From Evansella sp041820985 (GTDB taxonomy: Bacteria; Bacillota; Bacilli; Bacillales; Salisediminibacteriaceae), in assembly GCF_041820985.1 (NCBI RefSeq), contig NZ_JBGUAU010000006.1, forward strand, positions 124,001-188,000: 64,000 nucleotides of DNA, in the 5' to 3' direction. Of the stretch, positions 15,766-22,163 are shown one piece after another. The notes under the pieces were generated by a model. The model made no database searches. It saw only the letters and a program-made list of their open reading frames with translations, and had not been told where the DNA came from. A program made the position numbers and the translations under genes. How positions within the stretch are numbered: position 1 is the stretch's first letter; each line of letters begins with the position of its first letter.

Positions 15766-16023
15766 TTATTCATATTTAAAATTTGTGGTGTGTTGAGTTT
15801 CTTCTAATATTGTAGGAGTAAATAATGATATAGAGATTTTCTCTTCTAGTTCTTCACAGCTTAAACCTGTAGAATATGAACGGATTTCTTGCTCAATCTT
15901 TCTTAAATCTTCTTTCAACCCCTCATCATCATAACTAGATAATGTATCTTTTAACATGGATCGTGTTTCCAATAAAACGAACAAGTTTTCTAGCTTTTCA
16001 ACATAAGATAATGTATCTTTCAT
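15766..16023 (-). CDS. small acidic helical protein, YbyB-like (tentative)
   Basis: This 85-residue soluble protein is rich in Glu and Leu. Its helical pattern (YVEKLENLFVLLETRSMLKD, then a DLRKIEQEIR helix) recalls the small YbyB proteins that, as I recall, lie near csgA in B. subtilis, and a csgA-like gene lies 1 kb away here. That resemblance is from memory and not verified. A strong GGGAGGTG precedes the ATG at 16023. Role unknown; a sporulation-stage protein is possible given the neighbours. Confidence 0.65.
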   Translation of the reverse strand: MKDTLSYVEKLENLFVLLETRSMLKDTLSSYDDEGLKEDLRKIEQEIRSYSTGLSCEELEEKISISLFTPTILEETQHTTNFKYE

Positions 16024-16080
16024 TCTTTACACCTCCCTTATAATGTTCATATTGTACCCAGTTATCATTTCTAAGTATGC

Positions 16081-16126
16081 AAAAAAAGTGCTGCGCCTTA
16101 TAATGTTTCTCTAGACGCAGCAGTTT
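16081..16126 (-). terminator. terminator after the 16.1-16.4 kb small genes
   Basis: The stem TGCTGCG/CGCAGCA (16089-16095 with 16116-16122) is followed on the minus strand by TTTTTTT. It lies immediately after the stop of the 41-codon gene at 16128. Confidence 0.85.
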
Positions 16127-16127
16127 C

Positions 16128-16253
16128 TTACTCCTTAGTCTTTTTTTCTTCTGATCTAATATTTGAATCAAGGTTCATTTCAACTTGACCATGGTGTGGA
16201 GTGTTATGAAGAATATCATTCATGTCTTTTTTCTCTTTTTTCTTTTTATTCAA
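16128..16253 (-). CDS. very small Lys-rich protein, 41 aa
   Basis: The frame starts at TTG 16253, with AAGGAG and AAGGT upstream, and ends at a terminator. The product begins NKKKKEKKDMNDILHNTPHH and ends in a charged tail. It is highly hydrophilic with no membrane segment. It lies 25 bp downstream of the 45-aa gene, so they form one unit. Size and composition resemble minor spore proteins, but I do not recognise a family. Confidence 0.55.
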   Translation of the reverse strand: MNKKKKEKKDMNDILHNTPHHGQVEMNLDSNIRSEEKKTKE

Positions 16254-16277
16254 GATTACCTTACTCCTTTACTTGTA

Positions 16278-16415
16278 TTAATCTTTAGTCCTAGGTCCTG
16301 TTTTAGAACGGTTATGAATATTTCTCTTATATTCTTCATGCACAACCGGTAAACTTTCCTTCGGAGTATGATTATTTGTTAATGCGGCATTTTTTTGACC
16401 ATGTCTTTTTCTCAT
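16278..16415 (-). CDS. very small basic protein, 45 aa
   Basis: The ATG at 16415 follows a perfect AAGGAGGT. The product is MRKRHGQKNAALTNNHTPKE followed by a basic tail ending TGPRTKD. It is hydrophilic, Asn/His/Lys-rich and without a signal peptide. It is first in a two-gene unit with the 41-aa gene and shares its terminator. Composition suggests a minor small acid-soluble spore protein, but no family is assigned. Confidence 0.6.
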   Translation of the reverse strand: MRKRHGQKNAALTNNHTPKESLPVVHEEYKRNIHNRSKTGPRTKD

Positions 16416-16726
16416 TCCACATACCTCCTTTTCTCTTTTATTTTTCCTAGTCATTGTTTATGTAACCAGGAAAAAACTGTTATAGGTGAGTAAATTTTAA
16501 TTTGAATAATTTGAATTTTACGTACTATTGAAAGGAGCGGTGATATGGAGTTTCAATCAAAAGAAGAATTATTTGATCAATAGATCAAGATATTTTATGT
16601 GCTTGTTAATATTAATGCTATGTACTCCAATTGAGATATTGGATTAAACAAAATAAAGTATATTCCTTTAAATCGAAAGGGTAATTCAAGCAAGTTAAGC
16701 ATTGAACTACCCTTCTGTATTTTGTA
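16416..16726. other. gap with a stunted ORF start and a hairpin
   Basis: A good ribosome binding site (AAAGGAG at 16530-16536) precedes ATG 16545, which opens only 12 codons (MEFQSKEELFDQ) before TAG. Reading through gives another 16 codons. This may be the start of a lost gene. The hairpin AGGGTA.TTCAA/TTGAA.TACCCT at 16678-16713 probably terminates the 49-aa gene upstream on the minus strand. Confidence 0.4.
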
Positions 16727-16876
16727 TTACTTAGTATTTTTTTTCTTTGCAGCTTCATGACCTTGACTAATTACTTCCCCTGCATCTTTATCGTCTGGGG
16801 ATTGACCTAATGGATTGACACTGCGTGCTGCAGGTACAGCAGGATTTTGACTTGATGTTGATCGATGTTTTCCCAC
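16727..16876 (-). CDS. small hydrophilic protein, 49 aa
   Basis: The GTG at 16876 is placed by a near-perfect TTAGGAGGTGA eight bases upstream. The product begins MGKHRSTSSQNPAVPAARSV and ends HEAAKKKNTK. It is hydrophilic and rich in Ser, Ala and Lys, with no membrane segment or cysteine. Its position next to a csgA-like gene and its composition fit a minor spore protein, but I do not recognise a family. Confidence 0.6.
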   Translation of the reverse strand: MGKHRSTSSQNPAVPAARSVNPLGQSPDDKDAGEVISQGHEAAKKKNTK

Positions 16877-16937
16877 AAATTTCACCTCCTAACATTACTT
16901 TGGATTAGCCAAATAAACTCCTCTTTATTGATAGCCA

Positions 16938-17189
16938 TCAAAATAGTAACTCATAGACCTCATTTAACTCTTTTGCTCTTTTCTCGTCTTGCTCTTGCTT
17001 TGCATATTCAATCTCATCTTTCATAATGGTATCTAATAATGAGATTTCTCTTGTTGTAAGTTCACGAATAAAATCCTCTTTCGTTTTGTAATCACTGTTA
17101 TCCAACTTATTAAACATACGCTCACATAATTCATCTTTTTCCGTATAATTCGATAACGATTCTCGTAAGTAAACTAATGAGTTATCCAA
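16938..17189 (-). CDS. csgA: sigma-G-dependent sporulation-specific protein CsgA
   Basis: This 83-residue protein closely recalls B. subtilis CsgA: the N-terminal LVYLRESLSNYTE and the C-terminal EIEYAKQEQDEKRAKELNEV followed by YELLF are the hallmark blocks. CsgA is a small acid-soluble protein made in the forespore under sigma-G. The start is TTG 17189 with GAGGGTGA upstream. A CATTCTA sequence on the minus strand (17230-17236) fits a sigma-F/G -10 element, though the -35 match is poor. Surrounding small genes may be expressed at the same stage. The match is from memory of the protein sequence. Confidence 0.75.
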   Translation of the reverse strand: MDNSLVYLRESLSNYTEKDELCERMFNKLDNSDYKTKEDFIRELTTREISLLDTIMKDEIEYAKQEQDEKRAKELNEVYELLF

Positions 17190-17327
17190 ATCATCACCCT
17201 CTTTTTATTAGGAGTCAATCCATATAACATAGAATGTGATGATTGAAGCAATAATATGAGTCAGTTTTCTTATCAAAATAAAATACAGTATGAAACACAA
17301 AATTTACAAGTTTTTATGATAAGGGGA

Positions 17328-17380
17328 AGAAAAAAAGTAAAGAAAAAAAGTAAAGAAAAAAAGACCCTATTGGATCTTTA
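17328..17380 (-). terminator. A-rich tandem repeat and terminator after the LuxR-type gene
   Basis: Three near-copies of a 13-bp unit (AAAAAAAGTAAAG) lie at about 17330-17366. They form the T-rich tail, on the minus strand, of a small hairpin (AAAGATCC and GGGTCTTT, 17360-17379). The array is a simple-sequence expansion within the terminator tail of the regulator gene. Confidence 0.6.
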
Positions 17381-17406
17381 TCAATTATAATTATAAAAAT
17401 ATATTG

Positions 17407-18111
17407 TTATCGAAAACCATCAACCCAACCAATACGAATTGCCTTTACTATTGCATCTGTTCGATCGCTGGCATCAATCTTTTTTAATATCACACTTATT
17501 GTAGTACTAACAGTCGATTGGGCAAAAAATAAGAGTTCCGCAATTTTACTGTTACTATGTCCATCTAATAATAGTTGTAGAATGTCCTGTTCTTTTTTCG
17601 TTAGCTGTTCATTCACTTTTTCTTTATTTAACACTAATTTTTTTAAAGGTTTGTCTCTCTTGTTTAAACGATCTATTTCCATTACAAGATCATAATGGAA
17701 TTTCGGTTCAAGAAAAACTCCTTTTGTAAGTAATGAAGAAATGACTGTTATAGTGTTATTTTGCAATGTTTCTAAAGTTACAACTCCACAAATTTGTAAT
17801 GATAAGAATCGAAATAAATTTCTATCAAGTTTGTTAACACTTACAAGAAGTATTCGTGATTCGTTTACATTTAATGATTGTAAGTGATAACGTAGCTTGT
17901 CATATTCCTGATTTGAGAAATCATTTAACACATAAAAAATCCAATCTTCACCACTTTTATTGACGGTAGGTATATTGTGTTTAATATGAACCTCTTCAAA
18001 AAAATGTGTAACCTCATTTTTAATTTGTGATGAGATATAATTTTGTTGATCTAGATAAATAATAATCTTCGCTTTTGTATGAGTCTTTATAGTCTTTGAA
18101 CTTATCATCAT
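17407..18111 (-). CDS. LuxR/DegU-type transcriptional regulator with degenerate receiver
   Basis: This 234-residue protein ends in a GerE/LuxR helix-turn-helix (residues 167-234, from LTKKEQDILQLLLDGHSNSK), with final residues RIGWVDGFR resembling DegU-like response regulators. The first 130 residues have receiver-like alternation of strands and helices, but I see no conserved phosphoacceptor Asp with the acidic pair, so phosphorylation is doubtful. ATG 18111 follows GGGGGAAA. The transcript starts with a c-di-GMP-I riboswitch and terminator (18205-18345), so expression is probably tied to c-di-GMP. Targets are unknown; candidates are the adjacent cell-wall cluster or motility/biofilm genes. 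Confidence 0.82.
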   Translation of the reverse strand: MMISSKTIKTHTKAKIIIYLDQQNYISSQIKNEVTHFFEEVHIKHNIPTVNKSGEDWIFYVLNDFSNQEYDKLRYHLQSLNVNESRILLVSVNKLDRNLFRFLSLQICGVVTLETLQNNTITVISSLLTKGVFLEPKFHYDLVMEIDRLNKRDKPLKKLVLNKEKVNEQLTKKEQDILQLLLDGHSNSKIAELLFFAQSTVSTTISVILKKIDASDRTDAIVKAIRIGWVDGFR

Positions 18112-18204
18112 CTTGATTTCCCCCTATATTTGACATTCGAAAAAGTTGGTTTATCACAAGATTTAAATGGGAAGAGGCAGTTTTTTATACTTTTAACATC
18201 TAAA

Positions 18205-18345
18205 GTATAAAAAAATAGCCCTTTTTTACACAGAAAAAAGGGCTATTACATAAGTAATAAATCTAGTGCAACCGGCTGCCGTTCTATCGTTAGATTAGGC
18301 CCTTGGCTTTGCGTCCTTATTTTTCAATAAGTTTGCCCTTTTACA
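18205..18345 (-). promoter_or_regulatory. c-di-GMP-I (GEMM) riboswitch with terminator platform
   Basis: Read on the minus strand from 18340 to 18266, the GEMM landmarks appear in order: GGGCAAAC, a TTATT-GAAA-AATAA tetraloop stem, GGACGCAAAGCC, GGGCCTAA, then GGCAGCCGGTTGCAC closing P1. A terminator follows with a perfect 14-bp stem (AATAGCCC plus T6 side at 18234-18247 with 18214-18227) and a T run. The AAAAGGGC just 5' of the aptamer is complementary to GCCCTTTT of the terminator stem, so it could act as an antiterminator. This suggests an OFF switch, with ligand binding favouring termination. It controls the LuxR-type gene at 18111. Binding of 3',3'-cGAMP instead of c-di-GMP is possible. 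Confidence 0.9.
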
Positions 18346-18499
18346 AATATTTAATTCTATCGGACTAAAACTAATGTCCTACTTTATTCTATTTTAATCT
18401 ATTATTTTACATAATTCAACAAGATTTCTCCTTTTTGTTAAACATATTTGTTTTTCTCTTTTGTCTCACCCTTGTACCAACCATATAAAATTAAGTAAA

Positions 18500-18536
18500 C
18501 AGAAAAGGTATACCTTTAAAGGTATACCTTTTTCTC
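18500..18536 (-). terminator. terminator of the bactofilin gene
   Basis: The stem AAAAGGTATACC/GGTATACCTTTT (18503-18514 with 18521-18532) lies just after the bactofilin stop and has a T run on either strand. Confidence 0.85.
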
Positions 18537-18544
18537 TCCCGTTT

Positions 18545-19018
18545 TTATTCACTTATGGCTTTATCCTTTTCTTTTTCCTTATATTCTTCTTTTGTGCTTT
18601 CTATAACTTCTTTTTCTTTTTCTCGTTCTATCTCTACTACTTTCGGTTTATGAACATTATTTTTATTTGTACCTTTCATTAAACTTCTACCGTAGAAATG
18701 TGCATTTTCGTCAATAACAATAGATTTCATTTCTGCAGAGCCGTTTAAAGTTCCTGATTCAAAAATATGAATCTTATTTTCAACTTTAGCATTCCCTTTC
18801 ATCGTCCCTGCAATATACAGATTTCTAGCAATTATTGATTTTTCCACGTATCCTTCTTTCCCAATTGTAACATCACCAGCTGATTTAATATCACCATAGA
18901 CCTTTCCATCAATTCTTATGCTGGATTCTATATTTAGAGAGCCTTCCACAGATGTTCCTTCACCAATTAATGTTGAAATTTCATTTACTTTTCTATCATT
19001 CTTTTGTTTAGAAAACAT
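18545..19018 (-). CDS. bactofilin family cytoskeletal protein
   Basis: This 157-residue protein has a central beta-helix of DUF583 type (about 15-115) with the repeating hydrophobic/glycine pattern (LIGEGTSVEGSLNIESSIRI, GDVTIGKEGYVEKS, IHIFESGTLNGSAEMKS). A highly charged Lys/Glu tail follows. Bactofilins polymerise without nucleotide and scaffold peptidoglycan enzymes; in several bacteria they partner with an M23 peptidase encoded next door, as here. The ATG at 19018 is unusual because AAGGAGGTG lies 25 nt upstream, separated by a perfect GAAA-loop hairpin (see 19019-19052). It is the last gene of the holin-like / M23 / bactofilin cluster. Confidence 0.93.
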   Translation of the reverse strand: MFSKQKNDRKVNEISTLIGEGTSVEGSLNIESSIRIDGKVYGDIKSAGDVTIGKEGYVEKSIIARNLYIAGTMKGNAKVENKIHIFESGTLNGSAEMKSIVIDENAHFYGRSLMKGTNKNNVHKPKVVEIEREKEKEVIESTKEEYKEKEKDKAISE

Positions 19019-19052
19019 ATTAGTACCAGCTTTCGCTGGTAAACACCTCCTT
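19019..19052 (-). promoter_or_regulatory. SD-hairpin-start arrangement of the bactofilin gene
   Basis: The Shine-Dalgarno AAGGAGGTG (complement of 19044-19052) is 25 nt from the ATG at 19018, too far for normal initiation. Between them lies a perfect hairpin, TACCAGC (19041-19035), loop GAAA, GCTGGTA (19030-19024). If folded, the remaining linear spacer is about 7 nt, which is optimal. Translation therefore seems to depend on the hairpin. Confidence 0.75.
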
Positions 19053-19129
19053 ATATATTAGGATATGTTCCTTTCTTTTTATCCTAAGTTCTAGTAAGAA
19101 CATATTGCAAAATTTCTATATGGTATCGT

Positions 19130-20065
19130 TCATTTATTTTCATGAAATGTCATATAAGTATATGGATTTACATAATTTCCATTACGCTTAATTTCATAAT
19201 GAAGATGTACACCTGTACTGCGCCCAGTCGTTCCCATCCCACCAATAATTTCTCCTTTTTTTACTTCGTCTCCTACAGAAACAGCAATACTATTTAGATG
19301 AGCATATATCGTTTCATATGTTCCCCCATGTTGAATTGTTATCGCTCTCCCTAATGGTCCGTCCCATCCTGCAGTTAATACAATACCGTCAGCAGTAGCG
19401 TAAATTGGAGAGTTCAACGGTCCTGCAATATCAATTCCTGAATGAAAAGAAGTTGCTCCTGAAAAAGGATCGTTTCTGTTTCCAAATCTAGATGTTATTC
19501 TTCCACCCGAAGTAGGCATTAACGTTGGAATTTTCTTTAGTTCTTCTTCATACTCAAGTAAACGAGAAACTGTTTGCTCAAATTCTTCGATAATTCTTGG
19601 TAACTCTTCTCTCATCGCCATTAGCCTTGCAGAAATATCATCATTACTGTCAAAATACTCACTAAATTCAATTCCACCACTACCATCAATACCGCCTGGT
19701 ATATCCAATTCTAGTTCGGACAATTGTTCTTCATATGCCTTAAACAATTCGATAGAACGTTGAACTTCATGGGCCTCCTCTTGCAGACTTCTGTATTCTT
19801 CTTGAATTCTTTCCATTTCATATTGAACTGCTTCCACTTTTAAATCTCTTTTTTCAATTTCTTCATAAAGAGCTAATTGTTGTAAGTCTTTTTGTTCAAA
19901 CTTATTATTTATAGATTCAGTTATATGAAAAATCACTGCACCTACAATCAATAGGAAAGAGAATAATGCTATTTTTGTGTATTTTGTAATTTTCATTTTT
20001 TTTATAGGTGATTTAGCCCCAGAAAAGAGAATAACATTCCATGTTTTCGTATGATGTCTTTTCAA
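19130..20065 (-). CDS. M23 family murein DD-endopeptidase, membrane-anchored, coiled coil
   Basis: This 311-residue protein has a basic cytoplasmic N-terminus, one membrane helix (about 30-48), a long coiled coil (about 50-115), a linker and a C-terminal LytM/M23 domain. Metal ligands are visible in FHSGIDIAG (His and Asp) and in HLHYEIK (His-x-His); an additional HAHLNS lies nearby. The enzyme should cut peptide cross-links in peptidoglycan. The pairing with a downstream bactofilin matches known bactofilin-M23 partnerships in cell shape. The start is TTG 20065, since no in-frame ATG with a site is available; GAGGAGG lies upstream, separated by another stem-loop (20066-20107). Confidence 0.92.
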   Translation of the reverse strand: MKRHHTKTWNVILFSGAKSPIKKMKITKYTKIALFSFLLIVGAVIFHITESINNKFEQKDLQQLALYEEIEKRDLKVEAVQYEMERIQEEYRSLQEEAHEVQRSIELFKAYEEQLSELELDIPGGIDGSGGIEFSEYFDSNDDISARLMAMREELPRIIEEFEQTVSRLLEYEEELKKIPTLMPTSGGRITSRFGNRNDPFSGATSFHSGIDIAGPLNSPIYATADGIVLTAGWDGPLGRAITIQHGGTYETIYAHLNSIAVSVGDEVKKGEIIGGMGTTGRSTGVHLHYEIKRNGNYVNPYTYMTFHENK

Positions 20066-20107
20066 TGTTATTTCCCAATGAGTAAAAATTGGGAAGTTCC
20101 CTCCTCT
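20066..20107 (-). promoter_or_regulatory. SD-hairpin-start arrangement of the M23 gene
   Basis: The Shine-Dalgarno GAGGAGG (complement of 20100-20106) is about 34 nt from the TTG start. A perfect 8-bp stem, TTCCCAAT (complement of 20089-20096) with ATTGGGAA (complement of 20073-20080), lies between. Folding it leaves roughly 10 nt between SD and TTG. This repeats the layout of the bactofilin start further along the same operon, with different sequence. Confidence 0.65.
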
Positions 20108-20116
20108 CGAAGTATA

Positions 20117-20371
20117 TTAACTAGTCTTGTTTAATGATTGCTTCACAATTTGATGGGTAAAAACAGCAGTTCCTGTTACTAAAACTCCTTGAATAAACGA
20201 CTCAATACTGAACCCCATTATCAAACCAGCCAACGTTATTCCAATAACCAATAAAATATAGGGAATAGTCCAGTTTGCTACTCGGGGTGTATTTTTTATA
20301 ATTTTCCCTATAATTATTAGTACAGGAACAAGAATCAATGCTTCTTCTACTACATAGTGATGGAAATCCAA
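20117..20371 (-). CDS. holin-like small membrane protein
   Basis: This 84-residue protein has three hydrophobic segments (ALILVPVLIIIGKII, WTIPYILLVIGITLAGLIMG, FIQGVLVTGTAVFTHQI) and a short polar tail. It resembles the phage holin family in which a VQGVLVTG-type motif is typical. The start is set at TTG 20371 because GAGGAG lies seven bases upstream; an ATG five codons earlier is the alternative. It lies 51 bp upstream of the M23 peptidase gene. No phage genes are near, so a chromosomal role with the wall hydrolase is more likely than a prophage remnant. Confidence 0.82.
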   Translation of the reverse strand: MDFHHYVVEEALILVPVLIIIGKIIKNTPRVANWTIPYILLVIGITLAGLIMGFSIESFIQGVLVTGTAVFTHQIVKQSLNKTS

Positions 20372-20386
20372 ACTATCACTCCTCAT

Positions 20387-20688
20387 TCTGTTCCTTTTCT
20401 ATTAAATGCTGATTTACATTTATCTATACCTTAAATCTATGAAGATATCAAAAACAACTTGCCTATATTTTTATTTTTTTTATAAAATTGACCATTTAGT
20501 ACTATTATGATGAAAATTCCTAAACAACTTCGTAAAGCATTTCTTGTTTTCTTCATTTCTTTACTCTTGTATATAGAAACTTTACAGGTTAATTATAAAA
20601 AATCTCATATAATAAGCTAAAAAATTCATACTCTTAGAATCTATGTTAAAATCATAAATATTATAAAAGATTTTCTAAGGAGATCGAA
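20387..20688. promoter_or_regulatory. divergent promoter region
   Basis: About 300 bp of AT-rich spacer lies between the holin-like gene (minus) and the permease gene (plus). It should contain both promoters. AAGGAGAT sits before the permease ATG. I see no clear operator palindrome or small gene. Confidence 0.4.
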
Positions 20689-22065
20689 ATGACTGAAAAC
20701 CATTCAATAATACGTTTGTTAGGTGTTATTTGTTATATTACTGTAATTCTGTATTTGCTTAATCTTTTTTGGTATTCGCCGCTAATTACCATTACATATA
20801 GTATGTTAGGTGCAGTGTTATTAGTATGTTCTTTATTTTTTTTACGATCCATTAATCGATATATTGTAGTAACATTAATTCTAGTAGGTATCGTTTGTTT
20901 TTACGTAGAAGAAGTTAGTATATTAGAAGCATTCCTTGGTTTTGGAGAAAATATCAATTTACTTGCTTTATTTTTATTAGTTCCGTTAATAGGTACATTT
21001 ATGTCTACAGCCGGCTATTTAACTGCATTAAAACAGAAAGTACAGGAACGAGAACGGAGCGGTGGGGAGCATCCATATCGTCTTAGCTTCTTTATGACGA
21101 GTACAATTGGATTGTTGTTAAATCTTGGGTCTATGGCTTTAGTTAAACGTATTGCTGATGAAAGCTTTACTTCCTTTCGAGAACAAAAACTTACATTAAC
21201 AATAATGCGTGGCTTCGCATCATGTATGTTCTGGTCTCCTTATTTCGTGAACGTAGCACTTGTGCTCGTTTTATTTGATCTTTCCTGGCTTGATATTGGA
21301 GTATATGGTTTCATTCTGACAATTATATATTTTCTGGTTTGTTGGCTAATGTATAATAGAATTTCTTTTCCAGATGATCCTATCGTTCATAAAAATACCG
21401 ATACGGAACCATCTAGATCAATAACAACCTTGAAACCCTTTTACTTATTCATTATTGTGCTGGTTAGTTTATCCTTTCTCCTTGATTATTTATTACATGT
21501 GAACATGATAACCGTTGTTTCCTCATTAGCAATTATCTTACCTATATTTTGGGCTTTAGGAACGAAAAATATAGTATTTTTTATTCAAGATGCTAATAAA
21601 CAAGTTCTATCATCTTTTTTACGATTAAAAAATGAACTTGCTGTTTTTATTAGTGCAGGTTTTTTCGGAATGGCTATATCTTACACAAATGTAGGCGATT
21701 TTCTATCTACATTGCTATTTCAAGCTTCTTTCGGCTTTGTTTATATATTAACTATTCTATTAGTTATTATTGCTGTGTTGCTAGCTCTAATTGGCATACA
21801 CCCAGTAATTATAGTTATCGGTATCGGAAGTGCCTTGTCACCAGAAAAATTTGGAGTAAGTGCCGAATATTTTGCTCTTCTCTTACTTGTTGCATGGTCT
21901 ACTGCAACACTTCTTTCCCCCTTTTCAGGGCAAGTTCTCATGGCAGCTCAATTAATGAAAAAAGATCCAATTTTGATTGTAAAAAACAACTATCAATTTG
22001 TTTTACTTTTAATAGTGATTTTAACTACCACGATTTACAGTTTTTATTTATTCGGTTTCCTATAA
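20689..22065 (+). CDS. polytopic membrane protein, putative permease, 458 aa
   Basis: I do not recognise the family with certainty. The protein has about 12 hydrophobic helices in two halves separated by a polar loop (about residues 225-250, FPDDPIVHKNTDTEPSRS). The late region GIHPVIIVIGIGSALSPEKFG and the following STATLLSPFSGQVLMAA have the Pro/Gly/Ser-rich look of ion-transporter superfamily permeases (anion or dicarboxylate type). AAGGAG precedes the ATG and a strong terminator follows, so it is a single gene. The substrate is unknown. Confidence 0.7.
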   Translation: MTENHSIIRLLGVICYITVILYLLNLFWYSPLITITYSMLGAVLLVCSLFFLRSINRYIVVTLILVGIVCFYVEEVSILEAFLGFGENINLLALFLLVPLIGTFMSTAGYLTALKQKVQERERSGGEHPYRLSFFMTSTIGLLLNLGSMALVKRIADESFTSFREQKLTLTIMRGFASCMFWSPYFVNVALVLVLFDLSWLDIGVYGFILTIIYFLVCWLMYNRISFPDDPIVHKNTDTEPSRSITTLKPFYLFIIVLVSLSFLLDYLLHVNMITVVSSLAIILPIFWALGTKNIVFFIQDANKQVLSSFLRLKNELAVFISAGFFGMAISYTNVGDFLSTLLFQASFGFVYILTILLVIIAVLLALIGIHPVIIVIGIGSALSPEKFGVSAEYFALLLLVAWSTATLLSPFSGQVLMAAQLMKKDPILIVKNNYQFVLLLIVILTTTIYSFYLFGFL

Positions 22066-22066
22066 A

Positions 22067-22098
22067 TAAAAAGGAGACACTAAAAGTGTCTCCTTTTC
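22067..22098 (+). terminator. terminator of the permease gene
   Basis: A perfect 13-bp stem (AAAAGGAGACACT with its complement at 22085-22097), three-base loop, starts four bases after the stop codon. Confidence 0.92.
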
Positions 22099-22127
22099 TA
22101 AATAGATAGAAAGTATAACATTTTTGC

Positions 22128-22163
22128 ACTTAGAAAGTTGTCTAGCTCTAGGCGCTTTTCTTA
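22128..22163 (-). repeat. intergenic repeat family A, internally deleted copy
   Basis: On the minus strand the sequence reads AAGAAAAGCGC, then CTAGAGCTAGACAAC, then TTTCTAAGTG. This is the left tip of repeat A joined directly to its right tip, with the roughly 100-bp middle missing. It abuts the trpB stop codon. Confidence 0.7.

Noticed and set aside
17328..17366. CRISPR-like short repeats
   Set aside because: Units are 13 bp, A-rich and without spacers; a simple tandem expansion.
20117..20371. Prophage remnant suggested by the holin-like gene
   Set aside because: Its neighbours are bactofilin and M23 genes; no capsid, tail, integrase or lysogeny genes are nearby.
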